DNA from: Chimonanthus salicifolius
Lineage: Eukaryota > Streptophyta > Magnoliopsida > Laurales > Calycanthaceae
Assembly: GCA_013350335.1 (NCBI GenBank)
Contig: CM023539.1
Coordinates: 25,413,043 to 25,477,042, forward strand
Length of the DNA: 64,000 bases
Reading direction: 5' to 3'
The number at the start of each line of letters is the position of its first letter. Positions within the stretch are counted from its first letter, which is position 1. Below, piece after piece: positions 10,661 to 22,380 of this stretch. The notes under the pieces were generated by a model. It saw only the letters and a program-made list of their open reading frames with translations, made no database searches and was not told where the DNA came from. The position numbers and the translations under genes are program-made.

Positions 10661-11151
10661 TATGCACTTTGTGGATTATCTTGAGCTCTCTTCACTGGGC
10701 CAGTCGCTCACGTCCCTTACAAATGTAGGACATGTGCGGGAGGAGGGAACGAAGGATCCCTATGTAATGCTTTAGGCGATGAAATCTCCGGATTCCAAAA
10801 AGCACCCCATGGATGGGAATTTGGTTATTTTGATATAAACATGCCTCCTGTGGCATGAAGACTTGTGTATGTAAATTGTATTTATATGATATGGTACTCT
10901 GATGTGTATATAAATATACCATGGTGTGTTTTGTGAAATTCGAATGTGATTATTGGTATATTTTTGGGATTATTTGGGGTATGCTCTGATCCTTGGAGTG
11001 GAAGACCACCCTTGATGTCCACATGAGCATGTGTGACATTTTCTATGGGTTTAAGTGAGATCATATAGAGGCCCATGGACTTTGGTGAGGGAAGTTATTT
11101 AAAAAAAAAAATTAGTCACGTTCTGGGCCCACAATCGGTCGAGGTGTGACA

Positions 11152-11746
11152 AATTACCTAAATTTTTGTCTATTCTTCTTATTTATTTAAAATCAAATAT
11201 TTAATTTAAAATAAAAATTAAGTTGAAATAAGGTTAACTCAAAATTTAAATTATGAAAATTAATTAGACTCGAAATTTTGAATCCCCAAATTAAATTGAC
11301 AATAAGAAAATTTTTAAGATTAAATTAACTCAAATTCTCCCGTAGAAATAATTTAAAAGTAGACCCTTATCTTACTAAGGTGCCGTATTTACTCAAATTG
11401 ATCGATTTAGGTTCAAGTTAATCCTTTGCTCTAAAAATTGATTAGTTTAGACACAGATTAATTATTTGATATGAATTATAAAAAAAAATCGACTCAAAAT
11501 CAAAACCCGTTCAAAATACCTCACTCGAAAGCTTGACCCATCCTTTAAGATCCCTACCCAAACTTATGTCACTCAAATCAAACTCTCTAGCCCTCAACCC
11601 GACCTCATTTCTCGACCCAAACCCGATTTAAATCCCTAATTCCCTCACACGTTGCGACCCACACTCCCATTAATCTTTCCCTCACATACTCTTGATTCTT
11701 CTTTCTCAAGGTAGTCTATTCTTCTTTCAAGTCTGAAGACTCTCCT
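11152..11746. other. Unassigned AT-rich flank
   Basis: About 600 bp with no open frame, no match to the LTR families in this window, and a pyrimidine-rich right part (cttctttctcaagg). It is split from 44033 onward by the composite element and so is the left half of that integration site. I cannot assign it. Confidence 0.4.
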
Positions 11747-11885
11747 TGTAACGCCCCGCCCTTTTTCATTCGCCGAAAATCAGAGTCTATTTTTTTTTTT
11801 TTTATAAATAAAGAGTGAAAGAGAGCGGGACGCTATGACGCGAGCTAAGTCTGAGCTTCCAAAGCCCGACCCTTAACTGGCCACC

Positions 11886-11930
11886 AATACGTGTGCGTGG
11901 ACAAATCCACTAAAACATTTCACACGCATT
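11886..11930 (-). repeat. U5-side LTR hairpin
   Basis: Arms AATACGTGTG and CACACGCATT pair over ten positions with one G-U type pair. An inner stem GTGGA/TCCAC lies in its loop. The equivalent site in other LTRs pairs with different bases (563-607, 4454-4499, 8203-8245, 18662-18699, 31810-31854, 61276-61319). Confidence 0.75.
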
Positions 11931-12469
11931 ACTAATATTTGCGGAATTATTATATAATTACAAATGCCATCCACAACATTAATTAGTAAGGAAGTCAATC
12001 AATTAACTAAACTCAATGTCCAAAATTAACATCAAACCATAGCAAGATAGATCTAAGTTATTACAGTCCCAAAGTGCAATTAACTCAAAATGCATTGTCC
12101 AAAATTATCATAAATGTTTAATAATCATAAATTGTCCAAGCTCCTAAGCTTGGCTTCTTCCACGGCCATTGCCCGTTCCATTCCCTGTACCATCATCTAA
12201 AGGTTGAAGTAGGGCGTTAGTCAACGAGCCCAGTAGGAATTCCAAGTAGGGTTATACACATGGGATTAGTATAAAATCACGATAGATACATTATATAAAA
12301 ATGTAAGCAACTTGTAGTACTAAAATCAGCGCATGATACTCATAACAAAATCATGCTAATTTAATGCAATGCCATGGGTGTCATATGCCAATGATTTCCC
12401 ACCTAACAACCATATCACAAATCACATTGTTAATCTTCTTGATGAACAAGTCACATCAAAGTATTCACT

Positions 12470-12660
12470 GTTATGCCTCCCCACGTATGTTAATTGGTCC
12501 CACTGAATGGAGTGTGGACTCCTCCCCACATATGTTTATCGAGAACACCGAATGGAGCGTGGACTCCTTCCCACAAAGGTTAATTGGAATCAGTGCAGAT
12601 TCCTCCCACGTTTGTTTATCGGATACACCGAATGGAGCATGGACTCCTCCCTTGTGTTCC
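12470..12660 (-). repeat. Tandem about 57-bp hairpin units (LTR slot)
   Basis: Four units contain gaatggagygtggactcc followed by cacrtatgtt. This is the diverged counterpart of the 3637-3900 array and matches 43120-43300 in the inverted right arm. Confidence 0.75.
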
Positions 12661-13027
12661 CTCTCATGCCATGCATGAGGTAATGAGTGCCATGATGCCA
12701 TTTCATATTCAAGTACATAATAGCATGGAAAATCAGTTCTTAAAACATAACCAAAATAAAAATCAATATATGAATATAATCCACAGTGTGTCAACAAAGT
12801 AAGAATCCTACTAACGTCCAAGATAATATCCTTGCTGTTTTCGTGAAGATATCGATCACCGATCACGTCAAAACCGATCGTACACCCGTTTGTGAAATCT
12901 CGTTATCTTAACGAATTCATCATACACATGTTAATTTAATTATCCATTCAATTCCTATTATCCTTTACTCATTTAAACAATCTGGAAAAGTTATATTAAA
13001 AATTTTCACTTTAAAATTCAGTCAACT

Positions 13028-13440
13028 GAACTCGGCAAATCATCATCCGCTGCCCATCCTGCAGATGATAGAAACCCGTCTGTGGATGGTCGAAACCCAT
13101 CTCGCGGACAGTCGACACTCGTTCGCAGACAACACTCTGTTCAGTCCATTACCCGTCCGCAGACAGCACTCTGTTCAGTCCATTACCTGTCCTGCGGATG
13201 ATAGAAACCCATCTGCGGATGGTCGAAACCTGTCCTGCAGACGGTAGAAACCCGTCCTCCAGACAGTGCAACCCGTCCGCAGACAGCACCCTGTCCAGTC
13301 CATTACCCGTCCGCGGATGATAAAACAGTGTACACTCGTCCGCAAACAACACTCTGTCCATATCCATTCTGCGGACGGTAGAAACCCGTCAGCGGACGAT
13401 AATACCCGTCCATCACACAGTGCACACCCTTGGACAGTCC
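13028..13440 (-). repeat. CCGCAGAC / GCGGATGATAG array
   Basis: Irregular tandem units built from cccgtccgcagac, actctgttcagtccatta and gcggatgatagaaaccc fill about 400 bp. The array sits where other LTR copies have the GGTTCGGCCAT or AGTCGACT arrays. Its inverted counterpart is at 39069-39320, and the homology between the two arms stops inside this array at about 13277. Confidence 0.8.
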
Positions 13441-15105
13441 TCTTTTGTTTGATGTTTGGCTTGACCCTTCCTCTTGGAATTTATTTCCTTATTCTTTTTA
13501 AACGCTTTTAACATCATCCATATAATTCATAAATGGATTTACTTTACTCATTAACCAAGGTTAAGATTCATTCAATCTTGTATCCTTATAACATGATTTT
13601 GCATTCAACCCTTTGGTTGTTTGTTTCCAACATACATCGATACCTTGAATGGATATATATATATATATATATATATATAACTCAATGGTCTTAACAACAT
13701 TCAACTCTATATTCCAACCAAATAGAGAACCCATGGGTTCGGCCATACCATGGCCAAAACCATGATTCCTCCTAGTCTTAATCCTACATTGTTCTTAAAC
13801 TCTAGAACATACCTTTTCCCGTCTCCTTCTTTTCTTTAATCTCTGGATTTCTTCCTTGGTCCTTCATTTCCTTGGTTCTTCACTGATTTCTCTAAATCTA
13901 GAGACGAATTGGAGAGAGAGATGAGAAGAGAATACAAATCTCTTTGTCTCAACTTGTGGAATTCGACCAAGGGTATGAAGTGCCCCTTGGTGGTATTTCT
14001 TTGAAATCAGCCCCAACTTCTTTCAATTCCTTCCTTAATCCTTCTCCTTCCTTGATGCTTTGCTGGTCCTCTAAGTGTAAAGGCAAAATGTGGGAGAGAG
14101 TGGGAGAGAGAAGAGAAGAGAATGAGATGGAAATTCCTCAATGGAGGGGTCGGCCAAGGGGTGTGAAGTGCCCCTTGGTTGTACCCCTTTGTAATTGGCC
14201 TAAGTCCTTTCCCTTTCCCCTCTTTGCTTCTTGGTTTGTTCAAGGTGTCCCTTGGCTTAACCAAGGAGACCTTTGACTCAAACCAAGGCATCCCTTGGCA
14301 CTTCCAACGTGTACACCTTGGATTGTGCCTCTTGGGTTTCATCCCATGAGATGGAAAACCCCTCAATCTTTCCTCATTAAGGTTGCATTCAACCATGGTG
14401 TCCCTTGGTTTGGCCAAGGCACCACTTCACTTCCAACATGGGCCATGGGTTGTGTCCCTTGAGATGGAACTCTCCATCTCCTTATTCAACTCATTTCTTT
14501 AATTAAATTCAACTCAACTCAATTAATTTAATTTATTTGAACTTATTTTCCACTTCACTCACTTCCCACTTGACTCAAGTAAACTTATAAATCAACTCAA
14601 CCCAATTCAACTTTACCGTTGAGTTCACCCATGGTTGACCAAGTCAACCATGGCATGGCCGACTATGCACCATGCACTATTTAGCACACGGGTCCCATCT
14701 TGGCCATCTCACTAAATGAAGTGGCCCCCTTGCCTAGTTGACTTCAATGCAAACCACATGGCGATGCCACCTTTTATACATGCCATCCTCACTTGATGAG
14801 ATGATTTCATGCCTTGGGTCTTAATTTGGTTAGTTGACCCAATTAACAAACCTTACCCATTTAATTCTAATTAGCTCATCTATGACCCATTGGGTCCCAA
14901 TTGGGTAGTTGACCAATTTGATCACATATACCCAATTATTTCCAACTCGAATTCTATCCTTGATCCATTGGATCATAATTGGGCTATTGACTCAATTCTT
15001 ACCCATCTAAGTCCATTCCATCCATAAACCTTAAATTCAACTAATTTAACAATTTAAATGGACAAATCCAATATTTTTATGCATTGAAAAATCCGGGGTG
15101 TTACA

Positions 15106-15479
15106 ATATTACGCTCTTTTGAAATTTTCGTCCCTGAAAATCGAGCGAAGTAGGATTTCAAACAACTTATATGAAAAGCTCAGGATGAGCTGCTCTCATT
15201 TCTGATTCAAGTATCCCATACCACCTTGACGAACTGAATTGCTCGGTTCCGTAACATCCTTTGTTCTGTCTCCACCACTTTGACAGGCTTTTCGACGTAA
15301 GTCACGTCGCTTTGCACTTCTATGTCTTGTACATTCAGCACATACAAGGGATAAGGATTATACTTCCTCAACATAGATACATGGAACACATCATGCAGTG
15401 ATGATAACTGCGGAGGAAGTTTCAATTGATACGCCACTTCTCCCACCCTCCTTTGGATTGGAAAGGGTCCTACAAATCT
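15106..15479 (-). pseudogene. Integrase C-terminus and chromodomain-like tail (3' piece of split pol)
   Basis: Read on the minus strand from 15479, the translation begins RFVGPFPIQRRVGEVAYQL (the GPY/F motif region), continues through LHDVFHVSMLRKYNP, then YVEKPVKVVE and LRNRAIQFVKVVWDT, a Tekay-type chromodomain-like tail. It is then followed by untranslated sequence and the polypurine tract before the LTR. The upstream part of the same gene is at 34838 onward: the plus element inserted between the codons for RF and VG, duplicating aatct. Confidence 0.85.
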
Positions 15480-18400
15480 TGTAACACCCCGGATTTTCAT
15501 TTCATGAATATATGGAACTTGTCCATTTAATTTGTGAATTAATGGAATTTGAAATTAAATAATGGAATGGACTTTAGGTGGGTAAGAATTGGGACAATAG
15601 CCCAATTATGATCCAATGGATCAAGGATAGAATTCGGGTAGGAAATAATTGGGTATGTGTGATTAAATGGGTCAACTACCCAATTGGGACCCAATGGGTT
15701 AAGGATAATGTTCAATTGAAATAAATGGGTAAGATTAATTAATTGGGTCAAAATACCCAATTAAGATTCAAGTGTAGGTCCACCTCATCAAGTGACATGG
15801 CATGTAAATGAAATGGCAAGTGGTTAAGGTAACCTTCATGGTTGGCTAAGCCATGGTTGACTTGGTCAACCATGGGTGAGTTCAAATTGAGTTGAGTTGA
15901 GTTGAATTGAAATGAGTGGAGTGGGAAGATGGAGGGTTTCCATCTCAAAGGAGGAAACCCAAAAGGCATATCCAAGGTGTACACGTTGGGGAGATGGAGG
16001 GTTTCCATCTCATGATGGAAACCTAAGGGGCACACGATTGGGGAGTTCCATCTCATGGGATGAAACTCAAGAGACACAATCAAGGACACGTTGGGGAGAG
16101 AAGTTTTCCATCTCAAGAGGTGCCTTGGCCAAGCCAAGGGACACCTTGGAAAGACACAACCTTTATGAGGAAGTGGAAGGGTTTAGGTTGCTACAAAGAG
16201 ACACCACACTTCATACCACCCCTTGGCCGACCCTCTCACTAAGACAAGAAAGACCTAGAGTTTTCCATCTCAACTCCTCTCCCTCTCACACTCTTTGGGC
16301 CCGATCTCTCACAAGACAAGGAAAAGACTTAGGGTTTTCCATTCTCTCCTCCTTCCCTTGCTCAAACCTCTTCCTTGGCCGAACCATCTCTTGGGAGTTT
16401 TCATCTTAGACCCTTTCCCTCTCAAGCAACTCACTTTGGCCGAAGATCAAGGAGGAGAAAGAAAAGACTAAGGAAGGAGAAGATCGGAGGAGCAAGGCGG
16501 AACGAAAGAGATCGGAGGAGTCGATGAATCGGTATGTATGGTTTATTAATTAAAGGGAGGTTAAGGGAACATTCCATATAGATTGGAAATGGTTGGCCAA
16601 AATATTAGAGGTTATGGATTTAAGATCCATTCAAAGAAAGGCAAAATGAGGTTCGGTAATGATGTATGGCCGAACCCCATCAAGTGATCTAATCATGGAA
16701 ATGTGATTTTTAAGAGAAGATGATGAACCATAGGGTTAGGCCATGTTGTATGGCTGAATCCCATGGAAGTAGGTTATTAATTTTAATGGGTTTTAAAGGA
16801 TGAAAAGGATGGATGTATGTTAGTGATTTTTAAAGGGTTTAAAAGGTTGAAAATGATGGAGGAATGTTGGTGACTTTAAATGGGTTAAATGTTGTAAATG
16901 ATGAAGAACCATGGACCATGGGTTCGGCCATGTTGTATGGCCGAACTCCATGGAAGAAATATTGATGGATTTTGGGTTTTCAAATGAAGGACTTTTCATG
17001 GACCTAAGTGTATGATTAAAATCCATGGAGGGATTTTGGATTTTGTTTAGGGATCTAATATGTGTAAATGATTTAAGAAAAGAGAGGATGAAAAATGAGA
17101 CATCATGGGTTCGGCAATGTTGTATGACCGAACCCCATGGATCATTTTGATGTACCATTTTTGTAGATCTATGTATGTTTTAAGTGATTGAACGATCAAG
17201 ATAAGAAATGAAGGTTAAAATGGAAAGAAGATGGAATGAAAGAACCATGGGTTAGGCCATGTTGTATGGCCGAACCCCATGGATAATATTTGATGGACTT
17301 GGGTGTTATTTTTATCAAGTTAAATGATTAACTTAGATGATAGGATTAATAAATCAAAAGATGGAATGATGTTGGATCCATTTTGTTTAAAATAAAACAA
17401 GGGTTAAAAAGGGGTCAAAACCAAAGAGTGAGGTTCGGCCATGTTGTATGGTCGAACCCCACTAGTGAGTTTAGTGGACAGTGGATGGTGGACAGCGGGT
17501 AACCTGCTGATTTTAAAAATGAAATATTTATATGATTTTCCAAATGGTTAGGCTAAATTGGAAGGATGAAGGGAATGGTTTAAATCAATTGGAATAATAA
17601 TTTGGTTATTTTATGGAATTAAATGGATCACCAAGTTGATGTATGTATATGTGTTAAATGTAATAAGGTAACAGGATTTCACAAACGGTGTACGATCGGC
17701 TTGACGCAATCGGTGATCGATTTTTGGACGAAAACACAAGGACCCGATATTTGGACATTGGTAGGATTCCTACCTTATTGAAAACCATGGAATATGTATA
17801 TGTGATGATTTTACTTCATGTTTTGATGATTTATTTTGGTATCAAATGATATGTTTCAACTATGGGATTTTAAAGCTATGATGTTTATTATTACATAGCA
17901 TGTTGGCACTTGCATCTCATGCATGGCATGGGAGGGATCAAATAAGGGGAGTCCATGCTCCATTCAGGATTTCCGATAAAACAATCGTGGGGAGGAATCC
18001 ACACTGATTCCAAGGGATGTATGATTGGATTGTAACCGGAGTCCACGCTCCGTTCGGGGCGACCGACAAGGCATTCGTGGGCATATACTGTGTTTGAGAT
18101 GTAACCAGAGTCCACGATCCGTTCTGGGCGACCGATAAGGCATTCGTGGGGATACCTTGATGAGGATTTTCCATCAAGAGGAATACTATGTGATTGTGAT
18201 ATGGATGATGGGTGGGATTCATGGCATCTGACACCCATGGCATGGCATTAACTTGCATGGTTTTGGCATTATATGTATCTATGTGATTTTTATACTAACC
18301 CATGTGTTTGACCCTACTCGGAGTACCTACTGCGCGCGTTGTCTATCGCCTTACTTCTACCTTAGATGATGACACAGGAAATGGAAGGAACGAAGGATGC

Positions 18401-18838
18401 GATCGGAGTCAAGCTGTAGGAGCTTGGATAATCTAGCTTTATTTTATTTAAGTTTATTCATGGACAATGTAATTTGAGTAGCTAGTATTTGAGACTGTAA
18501 TAACTTAGACTATTTTGTATGGTTTGGATTTTAATTTTGGACAGTATAGCTTAAGTTGATTATTATTAAGTGATGGACTTCCTTGCTATCTAATCATTGA
18601 ATATGATAGAACTCTATTATAATTCCGCATTACGTTTATTTCCGCAAGCTTAATCTTATCGCGTGTGAACCGTTTTTGTGGACTTGGTCCATGCACACGT
18701 ATGGTTAGCCAGTTAAGGGCCAGGCTTTGGAAGCTCGGACTTAGCTCGCATCGTGATGCTCCCGCTCACTCTCATTCTTTATTCAAAAAAAAAAATAGAC
18801 TCTGATTTTCGGCGAGTGAAAAATGGCAGGGCGTTACA
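15480..18838 (+). mobile_element. 5' LTR of the plus gypsy element
   Basis: A 3359-bp LTR with TG..CA ends. Order along it: palindrome at 15851-15875; purine/pyrimidine-rich U3 with promoter-like AT blocks; six GGTTCGGCCAT hairpins (16650-17460); the block gatcggtgatcgattttt near 17709; the catgcatggcatggg block; tandem units (17940-18150); CTTGATG hairpin; tactgcgcgcgttgtc/ttacttctacc block; U5 hairpins; poly-A; and the tail ...gcgttaca. The open frame at 15912-16409 lies in U3, is frameshifted in the 3' LTR copy and is probably not a gene. Confidence 0.92.
16650..17460 (+). repeat. Six GGTTCGGCCAT/ATGGCCGAACC hairpins in U3
   Basis: Copies near 16652, 16735, 16920, 17107, 17250 and 17432 share a gttgt- or gatgt-type loop and arms of 11-12 bp; some have one arm base changed. 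Spacing is 85-190 bp. The same series is preserved in the 3' LTR (26512, 26598, then 32928, 33112, 33238 and 33421 after the insertion). Confidence 0.85.
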
Positions 18839-18840
18839 GT

Positions 18841-18852
18841 TGGTATCAGAGC
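18841..18852 (+). promoter_or_regulatory. Primer binding site (initiator Met tRNA)
   Basis: TGGTATCAGAGC lies two bases after the LTR end, the standard plant PBS complementary to the 3' end of initiator methionine tRNA. It would prime minus-strand cDNA synthesis. Confidence 0.95.
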
Positions 18853-19242
18853 GAAGCCGGAAGGATGAATCTTTTGAAGTAAGATTAAGACGGTATCATG
18901 TCTCACTGACAAGATAAGAATCCCAACTGACGGACTCTTCGGAGTTCGCTACACGGGGGCCGGATTAATTTACTTCGTTAGACTCAGATTGAAACATTCA
19001 ATCTGAGAGCAACACTTGACGAAAAAGGAATGATAGCAAGGGAAGGACAATCACTATAAATTGAATTTATCAAACATAGCATAATAGGAGACATTCCCCA
19101 ATTTCCACAAATTGAGAAACAACACTTGATACTTAGGAAGTTCCCAAAAAATAAGAGTGCTTATTTGGCAATTTCCCCAAAATGTGAAAACACAAACTTT
19201 ACGAAGAAGCTAAGTCAACGATGTTTTCAATGACATAGGAAA

Positions 19243-20350
19243 ATGCCTCCGAGAAGAAGAACCCGACAAAACCCGCATGTGGATGAAGAGGTGCAGTAAC
19301 CCCACCAAGAGGAGGGGCAGAATAGCTTGAACATTCCCGTGGTGCCTCTCGAGCTACAGAACTTGGTCCAAGTGGTGGTCACTTCCGTTCTTCAACAACA
19401 TATGAACGGAAACAGAAATACGACCACCAACGAGGCAAATGAGGGGACGATGGTTAGAGACTTTCAGCAACAGCGTCCTCCTTACATCAAAGGGAAAGAA
19501 GGACCGGCCGGAGCGGAGAACTGGCTGAGGAAGATTACCTAGATCTTGACACTATTAAAGATCTACGGTAATGAAGATAAGATATTGCTGGCTACCTCAC
19601 AATTAATTGATGATGCCGGCAAATGGTGAGAGGTGATAGAGCGACAAAGGGCGTTAATTTCGGAAGGGGAAAGAACAACGATGATGTGGGAGCAGTTCTC
19701 GGCTATGTTTCTAGATCACTACTTTCCAGAAGAGGAGAAGGAATGCCACACCCAAGCGTTCCTATCTTTGGTGCAAGGCAACATGACTGTGGCGGAGTAC
19801 CATTAGGAGTTCTTCCGTCTATCCTGTTATGCTTTATAGATGATGGACATGGAGTACAGAAGGGCTCGGAAATTTGAGCGGGGCCTTCGACTGAGCATCA
19901 GGACCAATGTGACTATCTTTAAGGCACCTACACTGGCAGAGGTGGTCAGTACAGCCACCATAGCAGAGCAGGAGATGACAGAGCCAGTGCGGTTTGTGGA
20001 CAACCGCTGAAGTCAGAGTGGGGTATGTACTTTTCGTCCCAACAAGAGGTTCCGACCTAACCTTGGGAGACCCTCACCTTCCACTAGGTCAACTGGGGGC
20101 TTCCGTCCCACTCAGCCCTCCCCATCAGTATCAGTCTCTCAGGTTTCTCGAGGTGGGAGCACCTGTTTCCAGTGTGGCCAGCAGGGCCATTTCAAAAGGG
20201 AATGCCCACAGATCAGCGGACCCTCTCACTCCAGGGGTTTTTTTGGCCCTCCAGCCAGATCAGCTCATTCACAAGGAACCAGGGCATACAACTAGACGGG
20301 ACGGGCACCAAACCCTACAGGAGCTGGACGGCTATATACCTTAGCTCCTC
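19243..20350 (+). pseudogene. Gag (capsid and zinc knuckle), degenerate
   Basis: Starts MPPRRRTRQNP at 19243. Capsid-type blocks follow in the same frame: VRDFQQQRPPYIKGKEG, LLATSQLIDDAGKW, MFLDHYFPEE, RARKFERGLR. A CX2CX4HX4C zinc knuckle (CFQCGQQGHFKREC) is at 20164-20205. In-frame stops include 19297, 19540, 19627, 19804 and about 20008. Those at 19627 (TGG to TGA) and 19804 (CAG to TAG) can be checked against the minus-strand homologue and are C-to-T or G-to-A changes, as expected from methylated-cytosine decay. No net frameshift separates gag from protease, so gag-pol was originally a single frame. Confidence 0.88.
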
Positions 20351-20361
20351 CCCTAGAGGCG

Positions 20362-20703
20362 GTGGATCACTCCGTGATTCAAGGTATGGCAGTAGTCGGT
20401 AGTTCTTATGCTTCCGCATTATTTGATTCTGGAGCATCCCATTCATTTGTATCTGTTGCATTCATATCTGCTACTGGTACCTTAGTACAAAAATTGTTCA
20501 CATCATTTACTATTGTATCCCCCATCGGAGACACATCATTGGGACTCATATGCACAACGGTAAACACTGAACTCGTTGGATTCAGATTTGAGTTCAACTA
20601 TCAAGTACTCGATAAGAATGAGTATGACATCATCTTTGGCATGGACTGGTTGGCTAACTTTCAGGCCAACATTGATTGCCATCTCTGCGGGGTAATATTT
20701 TGA
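20362..20703 (+). pseudogene. Aspartic protease domain
   Basis: The active-site motif ALFDSGASHSFVS is at residues 19-31 from the Met at 20362. It is followed by GDTSLGLICTTV and the C-terminal YDIIFGMDWL block typical of plant chromovirus proteases. It cleaves the gag-pol polyprotein in the particle. It lies in the same frame as gag and RT; a stop (TGA at 20701) separates it from RT here. Confidence 0.88.
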
Positions 20704-20883
20704 TCACTCGAGGGAAACGATATGTGGTACATGGTGACAAACAGAGCACCCCTATGACCAGAAAACTGCATGAAGAGTTGAACCACCTGGTATTGAACAA
20801 CATCAGATTGGACAAGGCACCGGTGGTTGAACTTTCGACGGTAGTAAGACTACGCGGAGGTATTCCCGACAAAACTCCCTGGC

Positions 20884-21593
20884 TTGCCACCCAAGAGAGA
20901 GATTAATTTTGAGATCAAGCTGTACCTTGGCACTACTCCAGTGTCGTTGCCACATTATCGGATGGCCCCAGCTGAGATGTCTGAGCTAAAAAAGCAATTT
21001 GATGAACTACTCAGACTAGTATGCATCAGGAATAGTACATCATCTTGGGGAGCCCCGGTATTATTTGTGAAGAAGAAGGATGGTACACTTCGGATATGTG
21101 TAGATTACAGAAAATTGAACCAGTTGACAGTCAGAAACAAGTACCCTCTACCCAGGATTGATGATCTATTTGATCAACTCAGGGGTTCCAGCCATTTCTC
21201 CAAGATTGACCTGATGTCCGGCTACCATCAAATCCTGGTTAGGGATGAGGACAGAGAGAAACAGCTTTCAAGACGCGGTATGGACTATATGAGTATGTGG
21301 TCACGCCGTTTGGACTTACCAATGCACTAGCTGTGTTCATGGATCTGATGAACAAAATCTTCAGTCCTTTTTTGGACAAGTTTGTGATTGTTTTTATTGA
21401 TGACATCTTGATCTATTCCAAAAGTCCGGAGGAACATTTTGAGCATTTGTGGATAGTCCTGGACACCCTAAGAAAGCATCAGCTGTATGCCAAAGCAAGA
21501 AAGTGTGAATTATGGCTGTCTGAGGTTAACTTCCTGGGGCATGTTATATCCGCAGAAGGTATAGCCGTGGACCGGCTAAGGTGGCGGCAGTGA
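20884..21593 (+). pseudogene. Reverse transcriptase domain, frameshifted
   Basis: Recognisable RT blocks: [70 protein letters not shown], then after a frameshift near 21262 VTPFGLTNA and the catalytic [11 protein letters not shown] block with the two aspartates intact, then [13 protein letters not shown] second frame change follows near 21580. Compared with the minus-strand copy, the first break looks like loss of one base in an A run. Confidence 0.9.
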
Positions 21594-22380
21594 GAGAATG
21601 GAAAGCACCGAAGAATGTGACCGAAATCCGTAACTTTCTGAGATTGGCTGGTTACTATAGGAAGTTTATCATGAACTTCTCCAAGATTGCATCTCCACTT
21701 ACCCGACTCACTTAGAAAGGAGTCAAGTTTGAATGGTCGGATGTATGCAATCGGAGATTCGAGGAACTAAAGGAGAGGCTTACAACTGCTACTATTCTGA
21801 TTTTGCTAGAAAGGGGCAAGGGATATGAGTTTGTGATGCTTCAGGAGAGGGACTTGGGTGTTCTCTCTCTCAAAGTCAACATGTGGTGGCTTATGGTTCA
21901 AGACAGTTGAAGATTCATGAACGCCACTATCCCACGCATGATCTGGAACTAGTCGCAGTGGTCTTCGCTCTCAAAAGCTGGAGACACTATCTTTATGGCG
22001 AGAAATTTGAAGTGTTTTCAGATCACAAAAGCCTGAAATATTTGTTTGATCAGAAGGAACTCAATATGAGGCAGCGTAGATGGATGGAATATCTCCAAGA
22101 TTATGAGTTCGCGCTTCGATATCATCCTGGTAAGGCGAACAAAGTGGCAGATGCCCTCAGCAGCATATCACATGCAACAGTGGCCAGTTCGATCATGAAG
22201 GAATGGGAGATGCTGAATCCCATTCGAGAATTCAACTTGTATATCAAGAACCATGGGAGTATGTATAATCTGATCATACGGTCCAACATGGTCTCTAAAA
22301 TTGAACAGAAGCAATGGACAGATCCGGAAGTGGAGGAGATATGGGCTAAGATGTCTACTGGTGAGGTTATACCGGAATGA
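21594..22380 (+). pseudogene. RT connection and RNase H domain
   Basis: After the second frame change the connection reads VTEIRNFLRLAGYYRKFI, a stop at about 21714, then the RNase H-like part: [54 protein letters not shown]. It would remove RNA from the RNA:DNA hybrid. The stretch at about 21790-21890, which should carry the first catalytic aspartate, is disordered. Confidence 0.85.

Larger units (their letters stand above)
8389..11151 (+). mobile_element. Unclassified LTR-element segment ending in GGTGTGACA
   Basis: The sequence from 8640 to 9480 is clearly homologous to 53990-54880 (shared gatgatcataatcct, ggatttgatagg, cttggcccaa, and a cactagaaaa..catattaaa stretch), which defines a second repeat family. 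It ends in tcgaggtgtgaca at 11151, a typical plant LTR terminus, followed by aatta. I see no coding region. It contains two local repeats, a tandem GAGGCTTAGTGG hairpin array (9727-9972) and a long TA/TATG microsatellite (10091-10660). Superfamily is uncertain. Confidence 0.55.
11747..15105 (-). mobile_element. Complete minus-oriented LTR of the composite element
   Basis: The 3359-bp LTR starts on the minus strand at 15105 (TGTAACACCCCGG) and ends at 11747 (...CGGGGCGTTACA when read on that strand). Next to it at 15106-15150 is the polypurine tract side of the internal region (gaaaatttcaaaagag read on the minus strand). It holds tandem units (12470-12660), the CCGCAGAC array (13028-13440), a short TA run (13650), a GGTTCGGCC motif at 13738 and the palindrome at 14629-14653. 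Confidence 0.88.

Noticed and set aside
10117..10775. Open frames up to about 200 residues encoding YIYIYI/MYVCMY repeats on both strands
   Set aside because: They are translations of the TA/TATG microsatellite, present in several frames and both strands; no gene signal.
11152..11746. Possible 5' UTR or promoter of a host gene (pyrimidine-rich leader)
   Set aside because: No start codon with a usable frame follows, and the continuation after the insertion (44033) reads as retroelement relic.
15912..16409. 165-residue open frame in U3 with a partner at 25779-26333 (184 residues)
   Set aside because: The two are the same U3 segment in the two LTRs of one element, so similarity is expected. 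The reading frame is not the same in both, and it is not kept in the other LTRs.
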